From assembly GCA_963842795.1 (NCBI GenBank), contig CAWJHV010000018.1, positions 62,001 through 126,000 of the forward strand: 64,000 bases of DNA, in the 5' to 3' direction. The notes below the pieces were generated by a model. It saw only the letters and a program-made list of their open reading frames with translations, did no database searches and had not been told where the DNA came from. The position numbers and the translations under genes were made by a program. This document shows positions 50,369 through 57,241 of the stretch, in pieces; the first letter of the stretch is position 1, and the number at the start of each line of letters is the position of its first letter. Source of the stretch: WHSW01 sp963842795 (GTDB lineage: Bacteria; Actinomycetota; Thermoleophilia; Solirubrobacterales; 70-9).

Positions 50369-51742
50369 GTGGCAGACACACCCGAGACCGCCGCCGTGCC
50401 CAGCCTGGACGAGATCGTCGCCCTGTGCAAGCGGCGCGGCTTCATCTTCCCCTCCTCGGAGATCTACGGCGGCGTCGGCTCGACCTACGACTACGGCCAC
50501 TACGGGGTGCTGCTGAAGAACAACGTCAAGGCCGAGTGGTGGCGATCGATGCTCCAGGAGCGCGACGACATCGTCGCGATCGACTCGGCGATCATCCAGC
50601 ACCCACGGGTTTGGGAGGCGTCGGGCCACCTGGCGGGCTTCAGCGACCCGCTCGTCGACTGCAAGGCGTGCAAGCTGCGCTTTCGGGCGGACAAGCTCGA
50701 GGACTCGGCCTGCGGCCACAAGCCGTCGAAGCGGCCCGGCGAGGGCCCCGACTGCGAGCTCACCGACTCGCGCGAGTTCAACCTCATGTTCGAGACCAAC
50801 GTCGGCCCGGTCCGCGACTCGGCGTCGGTCGCCTACCTGCGGCCGGAGACCGCGCAGGGCATCTTCATCAACTTCAAGAACGTGCTCCAGTTCGCGCGCA
50901 AGAAGCCGCCGTTCGGGATCGCGCAGATCGGCAAGTCGTTTCGCAACGAGATCACCACCGGCAACTTCATCTTCCGCACCCGCGAGTTCGAGCAGATGGA
51001 GATGGAGTTCTTCTGCCCGCCCGAGGATGCGGAGCGCTGGCACGAGCACTGGATGGCCGAGCGCGTCCGCTGGTTCACCGAGCTCGGGATCCAGCCCGAG
51101 AACCTGATCCTGCGGGCGCACGGAGCCGACGAGCTCTCGCACTACTCGAGCGCGACCTCGGACATCGAATACCGCTTTCCGATGGGCTTCTCGGAGCTCG
51201 AGGGGATCGCCAACCGCGGCGACTTCGACCTCCGCGCACACGCGGAGGCCTCGGGCGAGAAGCTCGAGTACTTCGACCAGCAGACCAAGGAGCGCTACGT
51301 CCCGCACGTGATCGAGCCGGCGGCGGGCGTCGACCGCGCGATGCTCGCCTTCCTCGTCGACGCCTACGAGGTCGAGGAGATCGAGGGGCGCGAGCGGACC
51401 GTGCTCCGGCTGCATCCGAAGCTCGCCCCGATCAAGGTCGCGGTGCTGCCGCTGGTCTCCCGCGACGGGATGCCCGAGCGCGCGCGAGAGATCTTCGACT
51501 CGCTCCGCCACCGGATCCCCGCCGAGTACGACGAGGGGGGCTCGATCGGCAAGCGCTACCGGCGCCAGGACGAGATCGGCACCCCCTGGGGAGTGACGGT
51601 CGACGGCCAGACCGCCGACGACGACACCGTCACCCTGCGCGACCGCGACTCGCTCGAGCAGAGGCGGGTCCCCGTCGACGGGCTTGCCGACGCGCTCGAG
51701 GTCCGGCTCACGGAGCCTTGGCAGAGCCCGAAGCTCGGCTGA
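50369..51742 (+). CDS. glyS: Glycyl-tRNA synthetase (homodimeric type)
   Basis: 457 aa, GTG start. Class II enzyme: GFIFPSSEIYGGVGSTYDYGHYGVLLKNNVK, the motif 2 region AQIGKSFRNEI, motif 3 PAAGVDRAMLAFL, and a C-terminal anticodon-binding domain (KVAVLPLVSRDGMPE, SIGKRYRRQDEIGTPWGVTVD). A CxxC pair in the insertion (DCKACKLRF...ACGHK) is consistent with zinc. The stop abuts the stop of the convergent MOSC gene with no base between. Confidence 0.97.
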   Translation: MADTPETAAVPSLDEIVALCKRRGFIFPSSEIYGGVGSTYDYGHYGVLLKNNVKAEWWRSMLQERDDIVAIDSAIIQHPRVWEASGHLAGFSDPLVDCKACKLRFRADKLEDSACGHKPSKRPGEGPDCELTDSREFNLMFETNVGPVRDSASVAYLRPETAQGIFINFKNVLQFARKKPPFGIAQIGKSFRNEITTGNFIFRTREFEQMEMEFFCPPEDAERWHEHWMAERVRWFTELGIQPENLILRAHGADELSHYSSATSDIEYRFPMGFSELEGIANRGDFDLRAHAEASGEKLEYFDQQTKERYVPHVIEPAAGVDRAMLAFLVDAYEVEEIEGRERTVLRLHPKLAPIKVAVLPLVSRDGMPERAREIFDSLRHRIPAEYDEGGSIGKRYRRQDEIGTPWGVTVDGQTADDDTVTLRDRDSLEQRRVPVDGLADALEVRLTEPWQSPKLG

Positions 51743-52306
51743 CTAACTCGCCCGATCGAGCCTGCGGACCCGGTCGCCGGGGCTGATCGAACCCGGTACG
51801 GCGACCCGGGCGTTGAGCCCGCGGAGCCGCAGCGCGCGCCCCACCTCGGAGTTCACGAACTTGAGCGCGTCGACGCCGAAGCGGCGGGCGAACTTGCCGC
51901 AGCCAAGGTGGGGGTCCTCGCTCACCTCGAGCACCGCCTCGCCGACGGCAAGCCGCGCCCCGGCGGGGAGGTTCTCCTTGCTGATGTCGAAGTCGACGTA
52001 GAGCTGGTCGCCGGCCGGTGCCCAGCCCATATGGTCGGGCCCGCCGGCCACCAGGGCGACCGCGCGGGCGCTGGTGACGGTCACCTGCGCCGCCGGGTTG
52101 GGGCCTCCGTCGGGGGTCGACGAGCTCGGACGCGTCGACCACATGTCGCCGACGAGGCCGACCTTCGAGTCGAGGCGGGCCTGGTCGAGGAGCTCGCGCT
52201 CGTTCTCGGCCGGGCGGCGGACGATCAGCTCGAGGCTGCCGGCGCCCGTCGGCGCCTCGCGGACGAGGTCGAGTCCCGCCTCGAGCTGTTCCGGCGTCTG
52301 GTGCAC
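51743..52306 (-). CDS. MOSC-domain protein
   Basis: 187 aa from GTG 52306 (VHQTPEQLEAGLDLV). MOSC features: LIVRRPAENERELLDQARLD, VGLVGDMWSTRPSS, QLYVDFDISKENLPAGARLAVGEAVLEVSEDPHLGCGKFARRFG with the single conserved Cys, and LRLRGLNARVAVPGSISPGDRV. MOSC domains bind or sulfurate the molybdenum cofactor or act on related substrates; reaction not predictable. It follows the LLM gene with an 18-nt gap. Confidence 0.88.
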   Translation of the reverse strand: MHQTPEQLEAGLDLVREAPTGAGSLELIVRRPAENERELLDQARLDSKVGLVGDMWSTRPSSSTPDGGPNPAAQVTVTSARAVALVAGGPDHMGWAPAGDQLYVDFDISKENLPAGARLAVGEAVLEVSEDPHLGCGKFARRFGVDALKFVNSEVGRALRLRGLNARVAVPGSISPGDRVRRLDRAS

Positions 52307-52323
52307 CGGCTCAGGGTAATGCC

Positions 52324-53199
52324 CTAAAGCGCCACCTCGGCAAGCCGGTCGACCTGGGTGGGATCGGCGGAGCCCGGGAAGAGGATGAACTCGTCGCAGC
52401 CGGCCTGCTCGAAGCCCCCGATGTAGGCCTTCACGGTGTCGGCGTCCTTGGCAACGCTTGCGGCGACCATGTCGGCGGCCTCGCCGAGGAAGGCGTAGTA
52501 ATCGCGCAGGTAGGCGTCCGAGCTGGTGCTCGCCTCCTCGCCGAGCGCGAAGTAGGCGATGCCCATCGTGTGCGGACTGCCCTCGCGACCGGCCTCGCTC
52601 CACGCCCGCTCGAGCTTCGCCTTGGACTCGGCGAACGCGTCCGGCGTCCCGCCGCCCATGATCCAGCCGTCGCCGTACTCGGCGGCGCGCCGGAAGGTGG
52701 CGTCGATCGTTCCGCCGACGATCAGCCTCGGCGGGGCCGAGGAGACGTCCGGCCCGACGCCTTCGTGCTCGGCCGCCCCGGAGGAGGCGTCGGAGCCCGA
52801 CCAGACCTCCCTGATGCGCGCCAGCATGCGCTCGAAGTTCTCTCCCCCGCGCGAGTCGAAATCGGCCCCGGAGACCCGGTAGTCGTCCTCGCGACCGCCG
52901 ACCGCGATCCCGAGCGTCATCCGCCCGCCGGAGACCCGGTGCACCGAGGCGGCCTGCTTGGCGATCAGGGTGGGGTTGAGGCGGTACGGGGCGATCAGGA
53001 TCGAGGTCGCGAGCCCGATCCGCTCGGTCACCGCGGCGGCGGCCGCGAGCGCGATCAGCGGCTCGATATTCGGATAGGCGAGCCGGTCGATCGTCCCGAG
53101 GCTCGAGAACCCGGCCGCGTCGGCGCGCCGCGCCCACTCGGTCAGCTGCTCGCCGGTCGTGCCCGGAACCGTGTTGGGAAGTCCGATTCCGATCTCCAT
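52324..53199 (-). CDS. LLM-class F420-dependent oxidoreductase
   Basis: 291 aa from ATG 53199 (MEIGIGLPNTVPGTTGEQL). Luciferase-like TIM barrel: FSSLGTIDRLAYPNIEPLIALAAAAAVTERIGLATSIL, VHRVSGGRMTLGIAVGGREDDYRVSG, PPRLIVGGTIDATFRRAAEYGDGWIMGGGTPD. These fit the F420-dependent subgroup. Substrate unknown. Divergent from the F420-type PPOX gene with 32 bp between. Confidence 0.9.
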   Translation of the reverse strand: MEIGIGLPNTVPGTTGEQLTEWARRADAAGFSSLGTIDRLAYPNIEPLIALAAAAAVTERIGLATSILIAPYRLNPTLIAKQAASVHRVSGGRMTLGIAVGGREDDYRVSGADFDSRGGENFERMLARIREVWSGSDASSGAAEHEGVGPDVSSAPPRLIVGGTIDATFRRAAEYGDGWIMGGGTPDAFAESKAKLERAWSEAGREGSPHTMGIAYFALGEEASTSSDAYLRDYYAFLGEAADMVAASVAKDADTVKAYIGGFEQAGCDEFILFPGSADPTQVDRLAEVAL

Positions 53200-53231
53200 C
53201 GCTCTCCTTCTCGGTTGCCTAGTCTCGCCTC

Positions 53232-53657
53232 GTGTCCGCACAGCTACCCGCCTGGGCCACCCGCCTAATCGAAACGGAGCGGGTCGCCCGGCTCGCCTTC
53301 GCCGACGCCGACGACCGACCCCGGGTGCTGCCCGTCACCTTCGCGTTCGCCGAGGGCGCGGCCTGGACCGCGATCGACGACAAGCCGAAGCGGGCCCGGG
53401 AACCGGCGCGCGTGCGCTGGCTCCGCCGGCGCCCGGCGGCCGCGCTGTGCATCGACCACTACGACGACGACTGGGCGCAGCTCGCCTGGGTCCAGCTCCT
53501 CGGCCGGGTCGAGGTGCTGGAGCGACCCCGGGCATCCGTCGGTCTCGATGCCCTGATCGCCAGGTATGCCCAGTACAGCGCCCAGCCGCCGCCCGGGCCA
53601 CTGCTGCGGCTCGAGGTCGAGCGGGCGCTGTGGTGGCGCGCCGCCGACTACGGCTGA
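53232..53657 (+). CDS. PPOX-class F420-dependent flavin/deazaflavin oxidoreductase (TIGR03668-like)
   Basis: 141 aa split-barrel protein: RLAFADADDRPRVLPVTFAF, IDDKPKRAREPARVRWLRRRPAAALCIDHYDDDWAQLAWVQLLGRVEVLE. This is the pattern of the actinobacterial PPOX F420 family TIGR03668. Small reductase binding deazaflavin F420. Shares a divergent promoter region with the LLM gene. Its end overlaps the UBP zinc-finger gene by 10 nt (convergent). Confidence 0.88.
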   Translation: MSAQLPAWATRLIETERVARLAFADADDRPRVLPVTFAFAEGAAWTAIDDKPKRAREPARVRWLRRRPAAALCIDHYDDDWAQLAWVQLLGRVEVLERPRASVGLDALIARYAQYSAQPPPGPLLRLEVERALWWRAADYG

Positions 53658-53938
53658 GAGGATTCGCCGAAGTCGACGTCCACGGCGACGTCGTCGATAA
53701 AGCACCAGCACCAGGTCTCGCCCGGCTCGGCGGAGCGCACGATCGGATGCCCCTCCTCGGCCGCGTGGCGGCTGGCGTGCTTGTTCGGGGACGAGTCGCA
53801 GCAACCGACCTTCCCGCAGGTGAGGCAGACCCGGAGGTGCATCCACCGCGCGCCGATCTTCAGGCACTCCTCGCACCCGGCGACCTCGATGGGCGGGGTG
53901 ATCTCGATCCGGTCGAGGTGCGTGCAGACGTCGCTCAT
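53648..53938 (-). CDS. UBP-type zinc finger protein
   Basis: 96 aa from ATG 53938. Zinc ligands in the order Cys-His...Cys-x2-Cys...Cys-x2-Cys...His...His (CTHLDRIEI, GCEECLKIGARWMHLRVCLTCGKVGCCDSSPNKHASRHAAEEGHPI, WCWCFID) match the zf-UBP family. In eukaryotes this fold binds the ubiquitin C-terminus; bacterial stand-alone versions have unknown partners. An in-frame upstream extension is not supported. Confidence 0.88.
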   Translation of the reverse strand: MSDVCTHLDRIEITPPIEVAGCEECLKIGARWMHLRVCLTCGKVGCCDSSPNKHASRHAAEEGHPIVRSAEPGETWCWCFIDDVAVDVDFGESSQP

Positions 53939-54149
53939 CGGCTCGGCCGACTTTATAGAGCGAATCGCTAAAGGTTTCGCCGCGTCTGCCGATACAGGGA
54001 GGGTGACGTCCATCCGGGCGTCTTTTTTCTGCGCTGACGGCAATCGACAGCGTGGGTCGTGTGTGACCTGACGCACACTTCGCTTACGCCCGTCGCACGC
54101 AGCAACTAAGCTCGACATCGCCCGGTGTAACGGTTCGAGGAGGAAGAAG
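53939..54149. promoter_or_regulatory. Divergent regulatory region upstream of the R2-SCP2 gene
   Basis: 211 bp without a gene. It holds a hairpin CTTTA...AGCG-aat-CGCTAAAG (53951-53973), the terminator at 54005-54028, an inverted repeat GTGTG-acctgacg-CACAC around 54060-54078, and GAGGAGG before the ATG at 54150. Together they suggest a structured leader with possible attenuation. I could not fit it to a named riboswitch. Confidence 0.45.
54005..54028 (+). terminator. Intrinsic terminator/attenuator in the R2-SCP2 leader
   Basis: GACGTCC-atcc-GGGCGTC followed by six T. It is a strong plus-strand terminator, 350 bp downstream of the PPOX stop and 120 bp before the R2-SCP2 start. It could end read-through from PPOX or attenuate the downstream gene. 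Confidence 0.8.
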
Positions 54150-55445
54150 ATGAGCGTCGCCCAGAAGGACGGGATCAGGGCCGCCGATCAGATCAGCTAC
54201 GACGACCTCTACCAGCGCTGGGAGCAGTCGAACTGGCAGGCGAGCGCGATCGACTTCACCCCGGACCGGGCGGGATGGGAGGCGCTGAGCGACATGCAGC
54301 GCAAGTCGGCGCTCTGGATCTACTCGATGTTCTTCTTCGGCGAGGACTCGGTCGCGGACAACCTCTCCCCCTACATCGACGCGGCGCCGAAGCCCGAGCA
54401 GAAGTACTTCCTCGCCACCCAGCAGGTCGACGAGGCCCGCCACGCCGTCTTCTTCCACCGCTTCTTCAGCGAGGTGATCGGCGCCGGCGACTCGATCTCG
54501 TCCACCCTCGCCTACACCGAACCGCAGCTCAACTGGGGCTACCGCAACGTCTTCGCCCGCCTCGACCGGATGGCCGACGACCTTCGCCGCGACCGCTCGC
54601 TGCCGAACTTCGCCCGCGCAATCGCGCTCTACCACATGGTCGTCGAGGCGACCCTGGCCCAGCCCGGCCAGCACTACATCGAGGACTTCTTCGCCAATAC
54701 CGGGACGATGCCCGGCTTCAGCGAGGGGATGGCGAACGTCTCCCGCGACGAGCAGCGCCACATCGGCTTCGGGGTCAAGGTGCTCTCGGAGTGCTTCGCC
54801 GAGTCGGACGAGTGCAAGGAGGCGGTCGCCGAGATGCTGCGCGAGGTGCTGCCGTACTCGCTCGCGGTCTTCTCGCCGCCGAACTGGGACCGCGAGTACA
54901 CCCGCTGCTACGGCTTCGAGCTCGAGGACATCTTCGCCTTCGGGCTGCGCTCCATGCGGACCAAGTGGCGGGCGACCGGCTACCCGCTGGAGGAGATGCA
55001 GGGCGTGCTGCCGATCGACCCGGCGCTCGACCCCGAGGAGGTGGCCCGGCGCCAGCTGATCCTGCTCGAGGCGGGCGTGATGGGCGAGCCGAACGGCAGG
55101 CCCGACTCATCGCCCGAGATCCAGGCGCTCTACTTCGACATCGTCGCCCGCTCGGCGAACGCCGACGCCGTCAACGGCTCGCCGATGACGATCCAATGGC
55201 GGTTCGAGGACGCCGACCCCTGGCACCTGCGGATCGACAACGGCTCGACCGCCGCCAGCCCCGGGATGGCGCCGGCGGCGGACCTGACGATCGAGACCAG
55301 CTGGCAGGACTGGATCGGGGTCTCGATCAAGGGCGACGACCCGCGGCGGGCGCTGCTGCGCCGCCGGATCCGACCCCGCGGCTCGGTGCGCCAGCTGATG
55401 CGCCTGGGCAAGGTCTTCCCCGCGCGCCCGAGCCGGCTCCGGTGA
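54150..55445 (+). CDS. R2-like di-iron protein fused to a C-terminal SCP2 domain
   Basis: 431 aa with GAGGAGGAAGAAG before the ATG. Residues about 20-290 form a ferritin-like helical bundle of the ribonucleotide-reductase R2/R2lox type. The metal ligands are Glu65 (FGEDSVADN), Glu95 and His98 (DEARH), Glu166 (VVEATL), and Glu201 and His204 (DEQRH). Residues about 330-424 resemble an SCP2 sterol/lipid carrier domain (MTIQWRFEDADPWHLRIDNG, AADLTIETSWQDWIGVSIKGDDP). A redox enzyme with its own lipid-binding domain, oxidising a hydrophobic substrate, is the inference; no large RNR subunit is nearby. Standalone transcription unit. Confidence 0.88.
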   Translation: MSVAQKDGIRAADQISYDDLYQRWEQSNWQASAIDFTPDRAGWEALSDMQRKSALWIYSMFFFGEDSVADNLSPYIDAAPKPEQKYFLATQQVDEARHAVFFHRFFSEVIGAGDSISSTLAYTEPQLNWGYRNVFARLDRMADDLRRDRSLPNFARAIALYHMVVEATLAQPGQHYIEDFFANTGTMPGFSEGMANVSRDEQRHIGFGVKVLSECFAESDECKEAVAEMLREVLPYSLAVFSPPNWDREYTRCYGFELEDIFAFGLRSMRTKWRATGYPLEEMQGVLPIDPALDPEEVARRQLILLEAGVMGEPNGRPDSSPEIQALYFDIVARSANADAVNGSPMTIQWRFEDADPWHLRIDNGSTAASPGMAPAADLTIETSWQDWIGVSIKGDDPRRALLRRRIRPRGSVRQLMRLGKVFPARPSRLR

Positions 55446-55498
55446 CGCCCGCCGCTGGTGGCGACGCCGCCCGGCCGCGTAGGTAGGCCGCGGTTCGC

Positions 55499-56560
55499 CT
55501 ACCTCGCGCGGTGCGGGCCCTCGGGTTCCCGTCCCATTGGGCGCCGGCCCTCACGCCACGGACGCACCAGGCTCTTGGTCAGCTCGACCAGGCCGTCGCC
55601 GCGGTCGTCGACCACGCCGCCGACCACCTGCCCGCCGCCGGCGCCCTTGGCCTCGCGCAGCGCGGTGTCTGCGATCTCGACGAGCTCGACCGCGGAGCCC
55701 TGACCATCCCACTCGGCGATCCCGATGGAGGCATCGATCGGGACCTTCGTCGTCTCGGCGATCGCCACGAGGATCGAGACCCGGAGCCGATCGGCGATCG
55801 TGCGGCCGGCGCGCCCCGAGGTCTCGGGCAGGACGACGACGAACTCGTCGCCGCCGAAGCGGCCGACGACGTCGTAGCGGCGCGCCGCGTGGCGAAGCGC
55901 CCCGCCGACCGCGCTCAGGACCTCGTTGCCGTGCAGGTGTCCGTGCTCGTCGTTGATCCGCTTGAAGCCGTCGAGGTCGATGAAGCAGGCGCAGAGCCGA
56001 TGCCCGTGGCGGCGGGACCGCTCGACCTCGACCTTGAACGCGTCGGAGACCCCCGCGTAGCTGAGACAGCCCGTGAGCGCGTCGAGGTTCGGCGCCGAGA
56101 GCGCCGAGGCGAGCGAGGCGCTCTGCGCCAGGCAGAGGCCGGCCAAGCGCGCGAAGGAGTCCGCGGTCTGGACCAGATCGGGCTCGTCGCCGTCGATCGG
56201 CTCCGAGAACCCGGCGTAGATCACGCCCAGCTCGTCGGCGCCGTGCCGGAACCGCGACGCGATCGCCGCAACCGGCGGGCGGCGGTCGCCGCCGCCGGCC
56301 GGCGCGTGCTCGACGAGCGCGACGTCGGTCTCGAAGCTGCGGCCGAGCAGCGACTCGCTCGTCCACGCGACCGAGAGCTCGGTGCCCTCGGCCGCCCAGT
56401 AGGAGAGCATCCGGATGATGCCGTGGTCGCGGACGAGGATCGCGCCGCTGTCGGCGCCGACGGTGTCGACGAAGCAGCGCAGGGCGACGTCGAGCGCCTG
56501 CTCGCGAACCCCTGTACCGGGACCCGCTCGATCCTCCGAGGCTTGTGTGGAGACACCCAT
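55499..56560 (-). CDS. GAF-GGDEF diguanylate cyclase
   Basis: 353 aa. GAF-like sensory domain (about 20-160: ALRCFVDTVGADSGAILVRDHGIIRMLSYW). GGDEF domain (about 178-325): DALTGCLSYAG, metal site CFIDLDGFKRINDEHGH, product-inhibition RxxD (RRYD) five residues before GGDEF, then FGGDEFVVVLPE. All catalytic positions for making c-di-GMP are present. C-terminal 40 residues are Arg-rich and unstructured. Confidence 0.93.
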   Translation of the reverse strand: MGVSTQASEDRAGPGTGVREQALDVALRCFVDTVGADSGAILVRDHGIIRMLSYWAAEGTELSVAWTSESLLGRSFETDVALVEHAPAGGGDRRPPVAAIASRFRHGADELGVIYAGFSEPIDGDEPDLVQTADSFARLAGLCLAQSASLASALSAPNLDALTGCLSYAGVSDAFKVEVERSRRHGHRLCACFIDLDGFKRINDEHGHLHGNEVLSAVGGALRHAARRYDVVGRFGGDEFVVVLPETSGRAGRTIADRLRVSILVAIAETTKVPIDASIGIAEWDGQGSAVELVEIADTALREAKGAGGGQVVGGVVDDRGDGLVELTKSLVRPWREGRRPMGREPEGPHRAR

Positions 56561-56583
56561 GGGTCGCGCAATCCTTGCGACCC
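56561..56583 (-). promoter_or_regulatory. Hairpin abutting the start codon of the diguanylate cyclase gene
   Basis: GGGT-cg-CGCAA-tcc-TTGCG-ACCC ends exactly next to the ATG (56560). The only Shine-Dalgarno-like AAGGA lies inside the loop. It could hide the ribosome site. A TATGAT -10-like hexamer occurs at 56690-56685 on the minus strand; the rest of the gap to 56732 shows nothing. Confidence 0.45.
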
Positions 56584-56732
56584 GTCACGAGCTCAAACCT
56601 GCCGGAAAGCCCCCTGGACCTCCGAACCTATTCGAGCCAGAACCGCTGCTCGCTATCGCATGCAACACCGAGCCGCGCGAACATCATACTCGCGCGGCGC
56701 GCGGGCGAAACGACGGATCCGGTACGGCTGTC

Positions 56733-57173
56733 CTAACCCTCGGCGGCCGCCGGGGCCGGGGCCGGTGTGGTGGTCGAGGTGTACTCGAACTCCTCCTCGG
56801 CGCCGAAGAGCCGGTCGAGCACCGACTTGCGCAGGCCCTCGCTGAGCGCCAGCGCGAGCACGGCTCCGGCGAGTCCGATCACCAGCAGCCTGCCCCAATG
56901 GCGTTCCTTCTGCTTCCCACGCAGCCGGACCGAGGCCTCACGCAGGTTCTCCGCGGTCGCCTTGAGGTCCTTATGGACCTTCTTGTCGTCGATCGCGGTG
57001 TCGATGACACTCCCGTTGGAGGAGAGGCGCTCGTAGGCATCGCGGGCCGATTCGAACGCGTCGCGGACGCTCTCGCGCAGATCCTCGTCCTCCATGATCC
57101 GCTTCAGATAGGGATTGTCCGCGGCCGATCCGACCGCGTTGCGCGCGCGCTTTGCCTTCGTGCTCTTCGCCAT
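56733..57173 (-). CDS. Hypothetical single-pass membrane protein
   Basis: 146 aa. A basic N-terminus (AKSTKAKRARN) leads into a charged helical/coiled region (LRESVRDAFESARDAYERLSS, DDKKVHKDLKATAENLREASVRLRGKQ), one membrane helix (about 95-113), and an extracytoplasmic acidic, Thr/Pro/Ala-rich tail. No family recognised; it resembles small actinobacterial envelope proteins. Follows lon by about 70 nt on the opposite end; separate transcript likely. Confidence 0.7.
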   Translation of the reverse strand: MAKSTKAKRARNAVGSAADNPYLKRIMEDEDLRESVRDAFESARDAYERLSSNGSVIDTAIDDKKVHKDLKATAENLREASVRLRGKQKERHWGRLLVIGLAGAVLALALSEGLRKSVLDRLFGAEEEFEYTSTTTPAPAPAAAEG

Positions 57174-57241
57174 CGGTGTGTACCTCTCCTGATTGTCTTC
57201 CGTGGTCGGCGCTCTCAGGATATACCCGCGACGCCGCTCGG

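Noticed and set aside
53939..54030. c-di-GMP (GEMM) riboswitch
   Set aside because: GGCGAAACC on the minus strand recalled GGCAAACC, but the second conserved helix and GGGACGCAAAGCC core are missing on both strands.
54150..55445. Conventional ribonucleotide reductase beta subunit
   Set aside because: The SCP2 tail, absence of an R1 gene nearby and the short C-terminus lacking the R1-docking peptide argue against a normal class I RNR.
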